This document shows, one piece after another, positions 15,501 to 30,218 of a stretch of DNA of 64,000 nucleotides. A program made the translations under genes and the position numbers. The DNA is from Callipepla californica brunnescens. Taxonomy: Eukaryota > Chordata > Aves > Galliformes > Odontophoridae. The DNA is taken from the NCBI GenBank assembly GCA_023055505.1, contig JALIRH010000146.1:248001-312000 (forward strand), in the 5' to 3' direction. The first letter of the stretch is position 1; the number at the start of each line of letters is the position of its first letter. The notes under the pieces were generated by a model that was given only the letters and a program-made list of their open reading frames with translations, ran no database searches and was not told where the DNA came from.

Positions 15501-18500
15501 CAGTGCACACACACACACTCCGCACACACACAATGCGCACACAGTGCCCACACACAGTGCTCACAGACTGTGCACACACACACACAGAGCACACACACAC
15601 ACACAGTGCACACGCACGGTCAGTAAATACACAGTGCACACACACACACACACACAGTACGCACACAGTGCACACAGGCACACAGTGGACACACACACAG
15701 TGCACACGCACACAGAGAACACACACACAGAGTGCACATATACACAGTGCACAACACTGCACACACTCTGCACACACACACACTGCACACACTCTGCACA
15801 CACACCCACACACACAATGCACAAACACACACACTGAGTGCACAGAGAAACACTGCACACACTGTGCACACGCACACTGCAAACACTGTGCACACACACA
15901 CACACACACAGTGCACACACATGCAGTGCACACACACAGTGCACACACACACTCCACAAACCCACAATGCATACACAGTGCACACACACACAGTGCTCAC
16001 ACACATACAAGTTGCACACGCACACAGTGCACACACACATACACACAGTGCACACACAGTGCACACACAGTGCACACACAGACAGTGAACACACACATGC
16101 ACAAACACACAGTGCAGTCACATACACTGTACACACACACAGTGCTCACGCACACACCGTGCACACACAGTGCACAGACACTCATAGTGCACATACACAC
16201 AGTGCTCACGCACGCATAGTGCACACACACACCGAGAACACACACACAGTACACACACAGTGCACATGCACACACACACACAGTGCACACACAAAGAACA
16301 CACACACAGTGCACACACAAAGAACACGCACAGACAGTACACACACACACAGTGCACACACAGTGCACACACACACACATTGCACACACACACAGTGCAC
16401 ACACAGTGCACACACACAAAGAGCACATACACACACAGAGTGAGCACGCATGGACAGTTCACACAAACACACCCAGTGCCACACACTGCACACACACACA
16501 CACATTGCACACACAAAGAACACACACACAGTGCACACACACTGCACACGCACAGACAGTACACACACACACAGTGCACACACACACTGTGCACACAGTG
16601 CACACACAGAGAGTGCACAGACACTCATAGTGCACACACACACAGTGCACACGTACACACTGCACACTCACAATGTGCACACTATGTGCACACACAGACA
16701 GAACACGCATGGACACAGTGCACACACACACACAGTGCACACACAAACTGCACACACACGAATACACACAAACACACAGTGCACACACACAAAATATGCA
16801 CACACACACATTGCACACTATGTGCACACACAAATAGTGCACACAGACGAACACACACAAACACACAGTGCACACTCACAAACAGTGCACACACAGTGTA
16901 CACACACACAGTGCACACCGAGACAGTGCACACGCACGGACAGTAAACACACAGTGCACACACACACAGAACATGCATGCACACAGTGCACACTCACAGA
17001 CAATGCACACACACATGGTGCACACGCAAACACAGTGCACACACACACATTGTACACAGTGCACACACAGAAAGAGCACAGACACTCACAGTGCACACAC
17101 ACACACTGCACACACATTGCACAAACACACACAGTGCACACTCTCTGCACACACACACAGTGCACACAGTGCACACGCATCCACAGTACACACACACACA
17201 AACATTACACTCACAGTGCACACACACAAACAGTGCAAACACACACTGTACACACACACACAGTGCACACACACTGCACGCACACACAGTGAACACAGTA
17301 CGCACACAAAGACATAGTGCACACACAGTGCACACACACACACAGTGCACACAGTGCTCATACACACACTGCATACACACACACTGCACACAGTGCGCAC
17401 ACAGTGCACACACACACAATGCTCACACACATACAAGGTGCATACGCACACAGTTCACACACTGACAGTGAACACACACGAACACACACAAACACACAGT
17501 GCAGACACACACACTGCACACACACACAGTGCTCACGCACACACAGTGCACACATACACACCCAGTGCACGCACAGTGAACAATCACAGTGCACACACTC
17601 ACACTGCTCACACAGTGCACACACACAGTGTTCTGTGTGTGTTCACTGTGTGTGTGCACTGTGTGCACTGTGTGTGTATGTGTGCACTGTGTGTGCTTGT
17701 GCGCACAGTGTGCACACAATGCACACACACACACAGTACATGCACACACACAGTGCACACACAGTGCACGCACAGACAGTGCACGGACACTCACAGTGCA
17801 CACGCACGGACAGTGCGCACACGTACAGTGCACACACACACACTCCGCACACACACAATGCGCACACAGTGCCCACACACAGTGCTCACAGACTGTGCAC
17901 ACACACACACAGAGCACACACACACACACAGTGCACACGCACGGTCAGTAAATACACAGTGCACACACACACACACACACAGTACGCACACAGTGCACAC
18001 AGGCACACAGTGGACACACACACAGTGCACACGCACACAGAGAACACACACACAGAGTGCACATATACACAGTGCACAACACTGCACACACTCTGCACAC
18101 ACACACACTGCACACACTCTGCACACACACCCACACACACAATGCACAAACACACACACTGAGTGCACAGAGAAACACTGCACACACTGTGCACACGCAC
18201 ACTGCAAACACTGTGCACACACACACACACACACAGTGCACACACATGCAGTGCACACACACAGTGCACACACACACTCCACAAACCCACAATGCATACA
18301 CAGTGCACACACACACAGTGCTCACACACATACAAGTTGCACACGCACACAGTGCACACACACATACACACAGTGCACACACAGTGCACACACAGTGCAC
18401 ACACAGACAGTGAACACACACATGCACAAACACACAGTGCAGTCACATACACTGTACACACACACAGTGCTCACGCACACACCGTGCACACACAGTGCAC

Positions 18501-20885
18501 AGACACTCATAGTGCACATACACACAGTGCTCACGCACGCATAGTGCACACACACACCGAGAACACACACACAGTACACACACAGTGCACATGCACACAC
18601 ACACACAGTGCACACACAAAGAACACACACACAGTGCACACACAAAGAACACGCACAGACAGTACACACACACACAGTGCACACACAGTGCACACACACA
18701 CACATTGCACACACACACAGTGCACACACAGTGCACACACACAAAGAGCACATACACACACAGAGTGAGCACGCATGGACAGTTCACACAAACACACCCA
18801 GTGCCACACACTGCACACACACACACACATTGCACACACAAAGAACACACACACAGTGCACACACACTGCACACGCACAGACAGTACACACACACACAGT
18901 GCACACACACACTGTGCACACAGTGCACACACAGAGAGTGCACAGACACTCATAGTGCACACACACACAGTGCACACGTACACACTGCACACTCACAATG
19001 TGCACACTATGTGCACACACAGACAGAACACGCATGGACACAGTGCACACACACACACAGTGCACACACAAACTGCACACACACGAATACACACAAACAC
19101 ACAGTGCACACACACCAAATATGCACACACACACATTGCACACTATGTGCACACACAAATAGTGCACACACATGAACACACACAAACACACAGTGCACAC
19201 TCACAAACAGTGCACACACAGTGTACACACACACAGTGCACACCGAGACAGTGCACACGCACGGACAGTAAACACACAGTGCACACACACACAGAACATG
19301 CATGCACACAGTGCACACTCACAGACAATGCACACACACATGGTGCACACGCAAACACAGTGCACACACACACATTGTACACAGTGCACACACAGAAAGA
19401 GCACAGACACTCACAGTGCACACACACACACTGCACACACATTGCACAAACACACACAGTGCACACAGTGCACACGCATCCACAGTACACACACACACAA
19501 ACATTACACTCACAGTGCACACACACAAACAGTGCAAACACACACTGTACACACACACACAGTGCACACACACTGCACGCACACACAGTGAACACAGTAC
19601 GCACACAAAGACATAGTGCACACACAGTGCACACACACACACAGTGCACACAGTGCTCATACACACACTGCATACACACACACTGCACACAGTGCGCACA
19701 CAGTGCACACACACACAATGCTCACACACATACAAGGTGCATACGCACACAGTTCACACACTGACAGTGAACACACACGAACACACACAAACACACAGTG
19801 CAGACACACACACTGCACACACACACAGTGCTCACGCACACACAGTGCACACATACACACCCAGTGCACGCACAGTGAACAATCACAGTGCACACACTCA
19901 CACTGCTCACACAGTGCACACACACAGTGTTCTGTGTGTGTTCACTGTGTGTGTGCACTGTGTGCACTGTGTGTGTATGTGTGCACTGTGTGTGCTTGTG
20001 CGCACAGTGTGCACACAATGCACACACACACACAGTACATGCACACACACAGTGCACACACAGTGCACGCACAGACAGTGCACGGACACTCACAGTGCAC
20101 ACGCACGGACAGTGCGCACACGTACAGTGCACACACACACACTCCGCACACACACAATGCGCACACAGTGCCCACACACAGTGCTCACAGACTGTGCACA
20201 CACACACACAGAGCACACACACACACACAGTGCACACGCACGGTCAGTAAATACACAGTGCACACACACACACACACACAGTACGCACACAGTGCACACA
20301 GGCACACAGTGGACACACACACAGTGCACACGCACACAGAGAACACACACACAGAGTGCACATATACACAGTGCACAACACTGCACACACAGTGCACACA
20401 CACACACTGCACACACTCTGCACACACACCCACACACACAATGCACAAACACACACACTGAGTGCACAGAGAAACACTGCACACACTGTGCACACGCACA
20501 CTGCAAACACTGTGCACACACACACACACACACAGTGCACACACATGCAGTGCACACACACAGTGCACACACACACTCCACAAACCCACAATGCATACAC
20601 AGTGCACACACACACAGTGCTCACACACATACAAGTTGCACACGCACACAGTGCACACACACATACACACAGTGCACACACAGTGCACACACAGTGCACA
20701 CACAGACAGTGAACACACACATGCACAAACACACAGTGCAGTCACATACACTGTACACACACACAGTGCTCACGCACACACCGTGCACACACAGTGCACA
20801 GACACTCATAGTGCACATACACACAGTGCTCACGCACGCATAGTGCACACACACACCGAGAACACACACACAGTACACACACAGA
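9535..20885. repeat. Higher-order repeat array in the satellite, copy 1
   Basis: Landmarks recur at spacings of 3,141, 3,141, 2,325 and 2,299 bp (for example 9,826, 12,967, 16,108, 18,433 and 20,732). This gives four units plus a partial fifth: about 9,535-12,675, 12,676-15,816, 15,817-18,141, 18,142-20,440 and 20,441-20,885. The first two units contain an internal 816-bp direct duplication that the third lacks (3,141-816=2,325). The fourth also lacks 26 bp near 19,457 (2,325-26=2,299). Each full unit carries one inverted TG-rich block. Units are almost identical to each other. Confidence 0.92.
12171..12245 (-). repeat. Inverted TG-rich block within the higher-order unit
   Basis: The strand of the satellite flips for about 75 bases, reading TGTGTGTGCACTGTG on the plus strand, then returns to CA orientation. 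The same block recurs at about 15,312, 17,637 and 19,936, once per unit, and at about 55,990 in copy 2. It forms inverted repeats with satellite on either side. Confidence 0.85.
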
Positions 20886-22220
20886 GCACACACACACACA
20901 CACACACAGTGCACACACAAAGCACAGACTAATACAGAGTGCACACACACAGTGCTCACGCACACACCATGCACACACAGTGCACAGACACTCACAGTGC
21001 ACACACACACAGTGCTCACGCACACACAGTGCACACACACACAGTTCTCACGCACACACAGTGCACACATACACACCCAGTGCACGCACAGTGCACACAC
21101 ACACAGAGAACACACACACAGTACACACACAGAGCACACACACACACACAGTGCACACACAGTGCACACACACACACACACACACTCACACACACAGTGC
21201 ACACACACACACACACACACAGTGCACACACACACACACTGAACAAGCACACAGTGCACACAGACACACACACACACACACAGTGAACACACACAGACAC
21301 ACTGAACACACACACAGTGCACACACAGTGCACATACTCACACAGAACACGCGCGCACACAGAGCACACACACACACTGCACACACACACACACACACAC
21401 AGTGTGCACACACTGCACACACACACACACAGAACACGCACGCACACATTGCAGACACACACAGTGCACACACACACACTGCACACACACGAATACACAC
21501 AAACACACAGTGCACACACAAACACGCACTGCACACAAACACACTTTGCACACACACACATTGCACACTATGTGCACACACACGAACACTCACACACACA
21601 CAGTGCACACACACACACACAGTGCACACACACACACACGCAGTGCACATGCACGGACAGTGCACACACAGACACCCAGTGCACACACACAGCACACACA
21701 CACACACAGTGCACACAGAGTACACACACACACACTGTCCACACACACACACACACACACACACACAGTGCACACACAGTGGACACACAAACACGCACAG
21801 TGAGCACACAATGCACACACACACACAGTGTACACACACACAGTACACGCACACACGCAGTGCACATACAGTGCACACACAGACAGTGCACAGACACTCA
21901 CAGTGCAGACACACACTGCACACGCACGGACAGTGCACACACACACACTCCACACACACACAGTGCGCACACAGTGCCCACACACAGTGCTCACATGTAC
22001 TGTGCACACACACACACAGAGCACACACACACACACAGTGCACACGCACGGTCAGTAAACACACAGTGCACACACACACAGTACACACGCAGTGCACACA
22101 CGCACACAGTGGACACACACACAGTGCACACGCATGGACAGAGCACACACAGACACACAGTGCACACACAGTGCACACAAACACACAGAACACACACACA
22201 AACACAGTGCACATATACAC

Positions 22221-22425
22221 TGTGTGTGTGTGCACTGTGTGCTCTGTGTGTACGTGTGCACTGTGTGTGCGTGCTCTGTGTGCGTGTGCACTGTGTGTTT
22301 GTGTGTGTTCGTGTGTTTGCACTTTCTGCGTGTTCACTGTGTGTGCACTGTGTGTACGTGTGCACTGTGTGTGTGTCCACAGTGTGAGTGTGTGCACTGT
22401 GTGCACTGTGTGTATGTGTGCACAC
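22221..22425 (-). repeat. Inverted TG-rich satellite segment
   Basis: About 200 bases of the satellite appear in reverse orientation (TGTGTGCACTGTGTG), bounded on both sides by CA-oriented satellite. The counterpart in copy 2 is at about 58,244-58,417 and is shorter by roughly 30 bases. Confidence 0.85.
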
Positions 22426-24717
22426 ACAGTGCACACACACACAGTGCTCACACACACACAAAGTGCACAGACAGTGCACACACAGACAGTGAACACACAC
22501 GAACACACACAAATACACAGTGCACACACACAGTGCACACACACACACAATGCACACATAGTGCACAGACAATTACAGTGCACACACACTCACAGTGCAT
22601 ACGCACTGCACACACACAGTGCACATGCAAACACAGTACGTATGCACACACAGTGCACACACAATGCACACACACACACGGTGCACACAGAGTGCACACA
22701 CATACACATTCCACACACACACAGACAGTGCACACACAGTGCACACACACAGTACACACACACACAAACACACTGCACACGCACACAGTGCACATGAACA
22801 CACAGTGCACACACAGTGCACACACACACAGTGCACACGCACCGACAGTGAATACACACACAGTGCACACAGTGCACACTCACACAGTGCACACACACAG
22901 ACAGTGCACACAAACACAGTGTGCGCAGACACACACACAGTGCACTCACACAAACATACACAGTGCACACACACACACAGGACACACACAGTGCACACAC
23001 AGTGCACACACACGCAGTTCACATGCACGGACAGTGCATACACACACAGTGCACACACAGTGCACACACACACACAGTACACACGCACAGTGCACACAGA
23101 GTGCACACACACAAAGAGCACATACACGCAGTGCACACACAAACACACAGTGCTCACACACAGTGCACACACACTGCACATACACACAGTACACACACAT
23201 GCAGTGCACACACAGAGCACACACACACATTCACACAGTGCACACGCACACACAAACAATTCACACACACAATGCACATGCAAACACAGTACGTATGCAC
23301 ACACAGTGCACACACAATGCACACACACACATGGTACACACAGAGTGCACACACATACACATTCCACACACACACAGACAGTGCACACACAGTGCACACA
23401 CACAGTACACACACACTGCACACGCACACAGTGCACATGAACACACAGTGCACACACAGTGCACACACACACACACACACTCACACACACAGTGCACACA
23501 CACACACACACACACAGTGCACACACACACACACTGAACAAGCACACAGTGCACACAGACACACACACACACACACAGTGAACACACACAGACACAGTGA
23601 ACACACACACAGTGCACACACAGTGCACATACTCACACAGAACACGCACGCACACAGAGCACACACACACACTGCACACACACACACACACAGTGTGCAC
23701 ACACTGCACACACACACACACAGAACACGCACGCACACATTGCAGACACACACAGTGCACACACACACACTGCACACACACGAATACACACAAACACACA
23801 GTGCACACACAAACACGCACTGCACACAAACACACTTTGCACACACACACATTGCACACTATGTGCACACACACGAACACTCACACACACACAGTGCACA
23901 CACACACACACAGTGCACACACACACACACGCAGCGCACATGCACGGACAGTGCACACACAGACACCCAGTGCACACACACAGCACACACACACACACAG
24001 TGCACACAGAGTACACACACACACACTGTCCACACACACACACACACACACACAGTGCACACACAGTGGACACACAAACACGCACAGTGAGCACACAATG
24101 CACACACACACACAGTGTACACACACACAGTACACGCACACACGCAGTGCACATACAGTGCACACTCAGACAGTGCACAGACACTCACAGTGCAGACACA
24201 CACTGCACACGCACGGACAGTGCACACACACACACTCCACACACACACAGTGCGCACACAGTGCCCACACACAGTGCTCACATGTACTGTGCACACACAC
24301 ACACAGAGCACACACACACACACAGTGCACACGCACGGTCAGTAAACACACAGTGCACACACACACAGTACACACGCAGTGCACACACGCACACAGTGGA
24401 CACACACACAGTGCACACGCATGGACAGAGCACACACAGACACACAGTGCACACACAGTGCACACACAGTGCACACAAACACACAGAACACACACACAAA
24501 CACAGTGCACATATACACAGTGCACAACACTGCACACACACACAATGCACACACACACACACAGTGCACATACTGTGACCACGCACACTGCACACACTGC
24601 GCACACACCCACACACACAATGCACAAACACACACACAGAGTGCACAGAGACACACTGCACACACTGTGCACACGCACACTGCAAACACTCTGCACACAC
24701 ACACACACACACACACA

Positions 24718-25032
24718 GTGTTCTGTGTGTGTGCACTGTGTGTGTGCACTGTGTGCACTGCGTGTGTGTGTGTTCAATGTGTGTGTTTGTGCACTGTCCG
24801 TGCGTGTGCACTGTGTGTGTGTCCACTGTGTGTGTGTGCACTGTGTGCTCTGTGTGTACGTGTGCACTGTGTGTGCGTGCTCTGTGTGCGTGTGCACTGT
24901 GTGTTTGTGTGTGTTCGTGTGTTTGCACTTTCTGTGTGTTCACTGCGTGTGCACTGTGTGTACGTGTGCACTGTGTGTGTGTCCACAGTGTGAGTGTGTG
25001 CACTGTGTGCACTGTGTGTATGTGTGCACACA
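24718..25032 (-). repeat. Longer inverted TG-rich satellite segment
   Basis: About 315 bases are in TG orientation. The right-hand 170-190 bases match the inverted segment at 22,221-22,425, and the left part is extra. This is the longest strand-flipped piece in the window. Confidence 0.85.
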
Positions 25033-25139
25033 CAGTGCACACACACACAGTGCTCACACACACACAAAGTGCACAGACAGTGCACACACAGACAGTGAAC
25101 ACATAGTGCACAGACAATTACAGCGCACACACACTCACA

Positions 25140-26400
25140 GTGCATACGCACTGCACACACACAGAGCACATGCAAACACAGTACGTATGCACACACAGTG
25201 CACACACAATGCACACACACACACGGTGCACACAGAGTGCACACACATACACATTCCACACACACACAGACAGTGCACACACAGTGCACACACACAGTAC
25301 ACACACACACAAACACACTGCACACGCACACAGTGCACATGAACACACAGTGCACACACAGTGCACACACACACAGTGCACACGCACCGACAGTGAATAC
25401 ACACACAGTGCACACAGTGCACACTCACACAGTGCACACACACAGACAGTGCACACAAACACAGTGTGCGCAGACACACACACAGTGCACTCACACAAAC
25501 ATACACAGTGCACACACACACACAGGACACACACAGTGCACACACAATGCACACACACACACGGTGCACACAGAGTGCACACACATACACATTCCACACA
25601 CACACAGACAGTGCACACACAGTGCACACACACAGTACACACACACACAAACACACTGCACACGCACACAGTGCACATGCAAACACAGTACGTATGCACA
25701 CACAGTGCACACACAATGCACACACACACACGGTGCACACAGAGTGCACACACATACACATTCCACACACACACAGACAGTGCACACACAGTGCACACAC
25801 ACAGTACACACACACACAAACACACTGCACACGCACACAGTGCACATGAACACACAGTGCACACACAGTGCACACACACACAGTGCACACGCACCGACAG
25901 TGAATACACACACAGTGCACACAGTGCACACTCACACAGTGCACACACACAGACAGTGCACACAAACACAGTGTGCGCAGACACACACACAGTGCACTCA
26001 CACAAACATACACAGTGCACACACACACACAGGACACACACAGTGCACACACAATGCACACACACACACGGTGCACACAGAGTGCACACACATACACATT
26101 CCACACACACACAGACAGTGCACACACAGTGCACACACACAGTACACACACACACAAACACACTGCACACGCACACAGTGCACATGAACACACAGTGCAC
26201 ACACAGTGCACACACACACAGTGCACACGCACCGACAGTGAATACACACACAGTGCACACAGTGCACACTCACACAGTGCACACACACAGACAGTGCACA
26301 CAAACACAGTGTGCGCAGACACACACACAGTGCACTCACACAAACATACACAGTGCACACACACACACAGGACACACACAGTGCACACACAGTGCACACA
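25140..26400. repeat. Tandem 507/338-bp duplications in the satellite
   Basis: A recognisable block starting GTGTGCGCAGACAC occurs at about 25,466, 25,973 and 26,311, spacings of 507 and 338 bp (difference 169). A related single block occurs near 22,921. This indicates recent local expansion by unequal exchange or slippage. Confidence 0.8.
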
Positions 26401-28225
26401 CAGTGCTCACACACGCAGTTCACATGCACGGACAGTGCATACACACACAGTGCACACACAGTGCACACACACACACAGTACACACGCACAGTGCACACAG
26501 AGTGCACACACACAAAGAGCACATACACGCAGTGCACACACAAACACACAGTGCTCACACAAAGTGCACACACACTGCACATACACACAGTACACACACA
26601 TGCAGTGCACACACAGGGCACACACACACATTCACACAGTGCACACGCACACACAAACAATTCACACACACACAATGCACATGCAAACACAGTACGTATG
26701 CACACACAGTGCACACACAATGCACACACACACATGGTACACACAGAGTGCACACACATACACATTCCACACACACACAGACAGTGCACACACAGTGCAC
26801 ACACACAGTACACACACACACACACACACTGCACACGCACACAGTGCACATGAACACAGTGCACACACAGTGCACACACAAACACACAGTGCACACGGAG
26901 TGCACACACACACACAGTACACACACACACACATAGTGCACACACAGTGCACACACACAAACACAGTGCACACACAGTTCACACACACTGTGCACACACA
27001 AACACACACACATACACTGTTCACACACACAGTGCACACACACACACAGTGCAAACACACGGTACACACACAGTGCACAAACACACACAGTGCACACACA
27101 GTGCACACACACACACAGTGCACACACAAAGAACACACACACACAGTGCACACACAGTGCACACAGACACAGTACACAAACACGCAGTGCACACACAGTA
27201 CACACACACACATTGCACACACACTCAGTGCACACACAGAAACACAGTGCACACACACACAGTGCACACTCTGACTCAGTGCACACACGGTGCACACACA
27301 GTGCACACACACAGTTCACACACACAAACACACACACACAGTGCACACACAGTGCACACAGACATTACACACACACGGTTCACACACACAGTGCACACAC
27401 AGTGCACACAAACGCAGTGAACACACACACTGCACACACACACACAGTGCACAGACACAGTGCAAACACCCACAGTGCACACACACATTTACAGTGCACA
27501 CACACACACACACACAGTGCGCAAACACACAGTGTACAGGCACAGAGTGCACACACACGAACACACAAAAAAAACAGTGCACATACGGTTCACACACACA
27601 GTGCACGCACACACACAGTGCATACACAGTGCACACGCACAAACACACACAAACACACGGTGCACACACACAGTGCACATGCACACACAGTGCAGACACA
27701 GTGAACACACACACACAGTGCACATAAACAGTGCACATACACACAGTAACACACACACGGTGCACACACACACAGTAACAGAGCACACACAGTGCTCACA
27801 CAGACATACACACACACACAGCGCACACACTAACTGTGCACACACACACAGTCCACACAAACACACAGTGCACACACAGTGCACACAGAGTGCACACAGA
27901 CGAACACACACAAACACACAGTGCACACACACACACACACACAGAGCACACACACACAGTGCAAACACACACACTGCGCACACACACACACACACTGTTC
28001 ACATACAGTACACACACACACATTTTGCACACACACAGTGCACACAAACACGCACACACTGCGCACACACACTGTGCACAAACACACACACACACATTCC
28101 ACACACAGTGCGCACACACACATACACTGTGCACACACACAAACACACACACTCTGCACACACACATAGTGCACACACACATCGTTCACACACACACAGT
28201 GCACACACACACACAGTCACACATG

Positions 28226-28410
28226 TCAGGTGGTGCTGTGCATCCCACCCGCGCTCATTTTTCACACTAGCTCGTGCACACGGAATGGTGTCAGTCATGG
28301 TGCACGAGGAATAGTGCAAGGCGTTGTGCATGAGTGATGGTGCATGGCGTGGAGCATACGGAGTGGTGCAAGGCGTGGTGCACATGGATGTTGTACGGTG
28401 AGCTGCAATG
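28226..28410. other. Non-CA insert near the right end of the satellite, copy 1 only
   Basis: A short unique piece (28,226-28,290) is followed by a degenerate minisatellite of roughly 17-20-bp units related to ATGGTGCAAGGCGTGG. No equivalent is present in the matching part of copy 2 (near 59,590), so it was gained in copy 1 or lost from copy 2. No gene is seen. Confidence 0.75.
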
Positions 28411-29168
28411 TGTGTGTGTGTGTGCACTGTCTGTGTGTGTACTGCATGTGTGTGTACAGTGTGTGTGTGCAGTGTGTGTGCAAACGCACAGAGTGCACAC
28501 ACAGTGCACACACACACAGTGCTCACACACACACAAAGTGCACAGACAGTGCACACACAGACAGTGAACATACACGAACACACACAAATACACAGGGCAC
28601 ACACACAGTGCACACGCACACACAGTGCACAGACAATTACAGTGCACACACACTCACAGTGCATACGCACTGCACACACACAGTGCACATGCAAACACAG
28701 TACGTATGCACACACAGTGCACACACAATGCACACACACACACGGTGCACACAGAGTGCACACACATACACATTCCACACACACACAGACAGTGCACACA
28801 CAGTGCACACACACAGTACACACACACACACTGCACACGCACACAGTGCACATGAACACAGTGCACACACAGTGCACACACAAACACACAGTGCACACGG
28901 AGTGCACACACACACAGTACACACACACACATATAGTGCACACACAGTGCACACACACACACAAACACACACATACAAAGTGCACACGCACACACTGCAC
29001 ACACACACACAGTGCAAATGCACAGACAGTGCAAACACACACACCACGTGCGCACACACTGTGTTTGTGTGCAGTGTGTGTATGTGTGTGTGTGCACTGT
29101 GTGCGTGAGCACTTTGTATGTTTGTGAGCACTGTGTGTGTGTGTACTGTGTGCGCACACTGTGTGTGC
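28411..29168. repeat. Satellite right-end block, copy 1
   Basis: CA/GTGCAC satellite resumes after the insert. It starts with an inverted TG stretch (28,411-28,480) and ends with another (about 29,058-29,168), after which retroviral pol sequence begins. Confidence 0.93.
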
Positions 29169-29171
29169 CAT

Positions 29172-29790
29172 GTAGATGTTCGTTTTCCTAGGAGCCGGGC
29201 AACCAAAGAACAATAAAATAACCATCAGGTAGATCGAGCTGCCAAAGTTAAGGTGGCTCAAGTAGACTTGGATTGGCAACACAAGGGTGAATTATATCTA
29301 GCTCGGTGGGCCCATGAGACCTCGGGCCATCAAGGAAGAGACGCAACACAGAAGTGGGCTAGAGACCGAGGGGTGGACTTAACTATGGACGCTATTGCAC
29401 AGGTTATCCATGACTGTGACACATGTGCCATAATTAAACAAGCCAAGAGGATGAAACCTCTTTGCGGGGAAGGGTGATGGCAAAAAGATAAAGAGGCGAG
29501 GCAGGTTGTTTGTATCACCTTGCCGCGCTCACCATGGTGGAGGCAACCACTGGGTGGCTTGAAACATATGCAGTACCGCATGCTACCGCCCAAAACACCA
29601 TCTTAGGTCCCGAGAAACAAGTCCTGTGTTGACATGGCACTCCAGAGAGAATTGAGACAGATAATGGGACTCATTTCAAAAATTCTCTTGTAAAGAGTTG
29701 GGCCCAAGAGTCGATTTATCATATCCCCTATCGCGCAGCATCTTCTGGTAAAATTGAAAGGTGCAGTGGGTATCGGGCATTGGGAAGGAG
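29172..29790 (+). pseudogene. ERV pol remnant (RNase H end and integrase), copy 1
   Basis: The frame from 29,223 to 29,476 contains a retroviral integrase zinc-binding domain. His and Cys residues are arranged HX4H-X28-CX2C (H at 29,313 and 29,328; CX2C at about 29,415-29,426), preceded by a short RNase H-like tail. A stop at 29,475 and a frame change follow. Later pieces of the catalytic core, including a DNGTHF motif near 29,654 and a KIER motif near 29,753, appear in broken frames with an in-frame stop, and the first catalytic Asp region is missing. The element is dead. Sequence ends abruptly before an AT-rich tract; no LTR adjoins it. Confidence 0.8.
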
Positions 29791-29837
29791 CCCAAAGGAG
29801 TGAGTGGTGAGAAATGAAATGGGAGGGGCTCCAGATA

Positions 29838-29980
29838 TTTTTTTTTTTTATTTTTTTTTGTTTTCTTTTTTTTTTTTTTAATTATTATTATTTTTATATA
29901 TATATATATACATATTATTTATTTATTTATTTTTCAATTTGATATTATTTTAAGGAAATTTGTAAACGTCTTTAACGCTT
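29838..29980. repeat. AT-rich low-complexity tract, copy 1
   Basis: Poly-T runs, an ATT repeat, a TA repeat and TTTA repeats lie in succession. The tract forms the distal 3' flank of the minus-strand coiled-coil gene. Copy 2 has the same tract with small length changes. Confidence 0.9.
29918..29931 (-). terminator. Candidate polyadenylation signals of the coiled-coil gene
   Basis: TTTATTTATTTATT on the plus strand gives overlapping AATAAA hexamers on the minus strand, about 290 bases downstream of the predicted stop codon. Position and strand fit, but such hexamers are expected by chance in an AT-rich tract. Confidence 0.4.
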
Positions 29981-30218
29981 CCCTGTGTTTTGTGACACTT
30001 CTCATCCTGGAGGTGAGTTCCAGGCAGAGTCAGCCCCGCACAGATCCCTCCTCCAGCGGTGCCTGGGGCTCAGGTCGCGCTCCTTCTGCCCTTGGGCTGT
30101 AGTTGGTTCTCATTCTGTTCGCGTCCTGCTGCTGCTCGCTGATCTTCCCGAGTTCTCCCTCGAAGGAAACCAGCTCCAACTTGGAAACAGCCAGCTCCTC
30201 TTTCATCATAGCCAGCGT

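Larger units (their letters stand above)
21040..25130. repeat. Two-copy tandem block of about 2.3 kb in the satellite
   Basis: Landmarks at 21,589 and 21,897 recur at 23,880 and 24,184, spacings of 2,291 and 2,287 bp. The two blocks diverge by small insertions and deletions, and the second has a longer inverted TG segment. In copy 2 only one such block is seen (about 57,000-58,600). Confidence 0.75.
3728..28225. repeat. GTGCAC-punctuated CA satellite, main block, copy 1
   Basis: About 24.5 kb of the same CA/GTGCAC satellite follows the solo LTR. It has layers: local unit duplications (for example about 513 bp between 5,057 and 5,645, and a 62-bp pair at about 8,998-9,120), a higher-order array at 9,535-20,885, a two-copy block at about 21,040-25,130 and shorter tandems at 25,140-26,400. 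Several blocks are flipped, reading TGTGTG on the plus strand. No gene, tRNA or rRNA is seen in it. Confidence 0.97.

Noticed and set aside
9535..20885. CRISPR-like array (short repeats with spacers)
   Set aside because: Spacers are just CA runs of the same composition. The setting is vertebrate, and units repeat at kilobase scale.
1222..29168. Very long open frames (up to 765 codons) on both strands, His/Thr/Gln-rich or Cys/Val-rich
   Set aside because: They are direct translations of the CA/TG satellite, which rarely forms stop codons. They occur in several frames and on both strands at once, have no family signature, and change with every repeat gain or loss.
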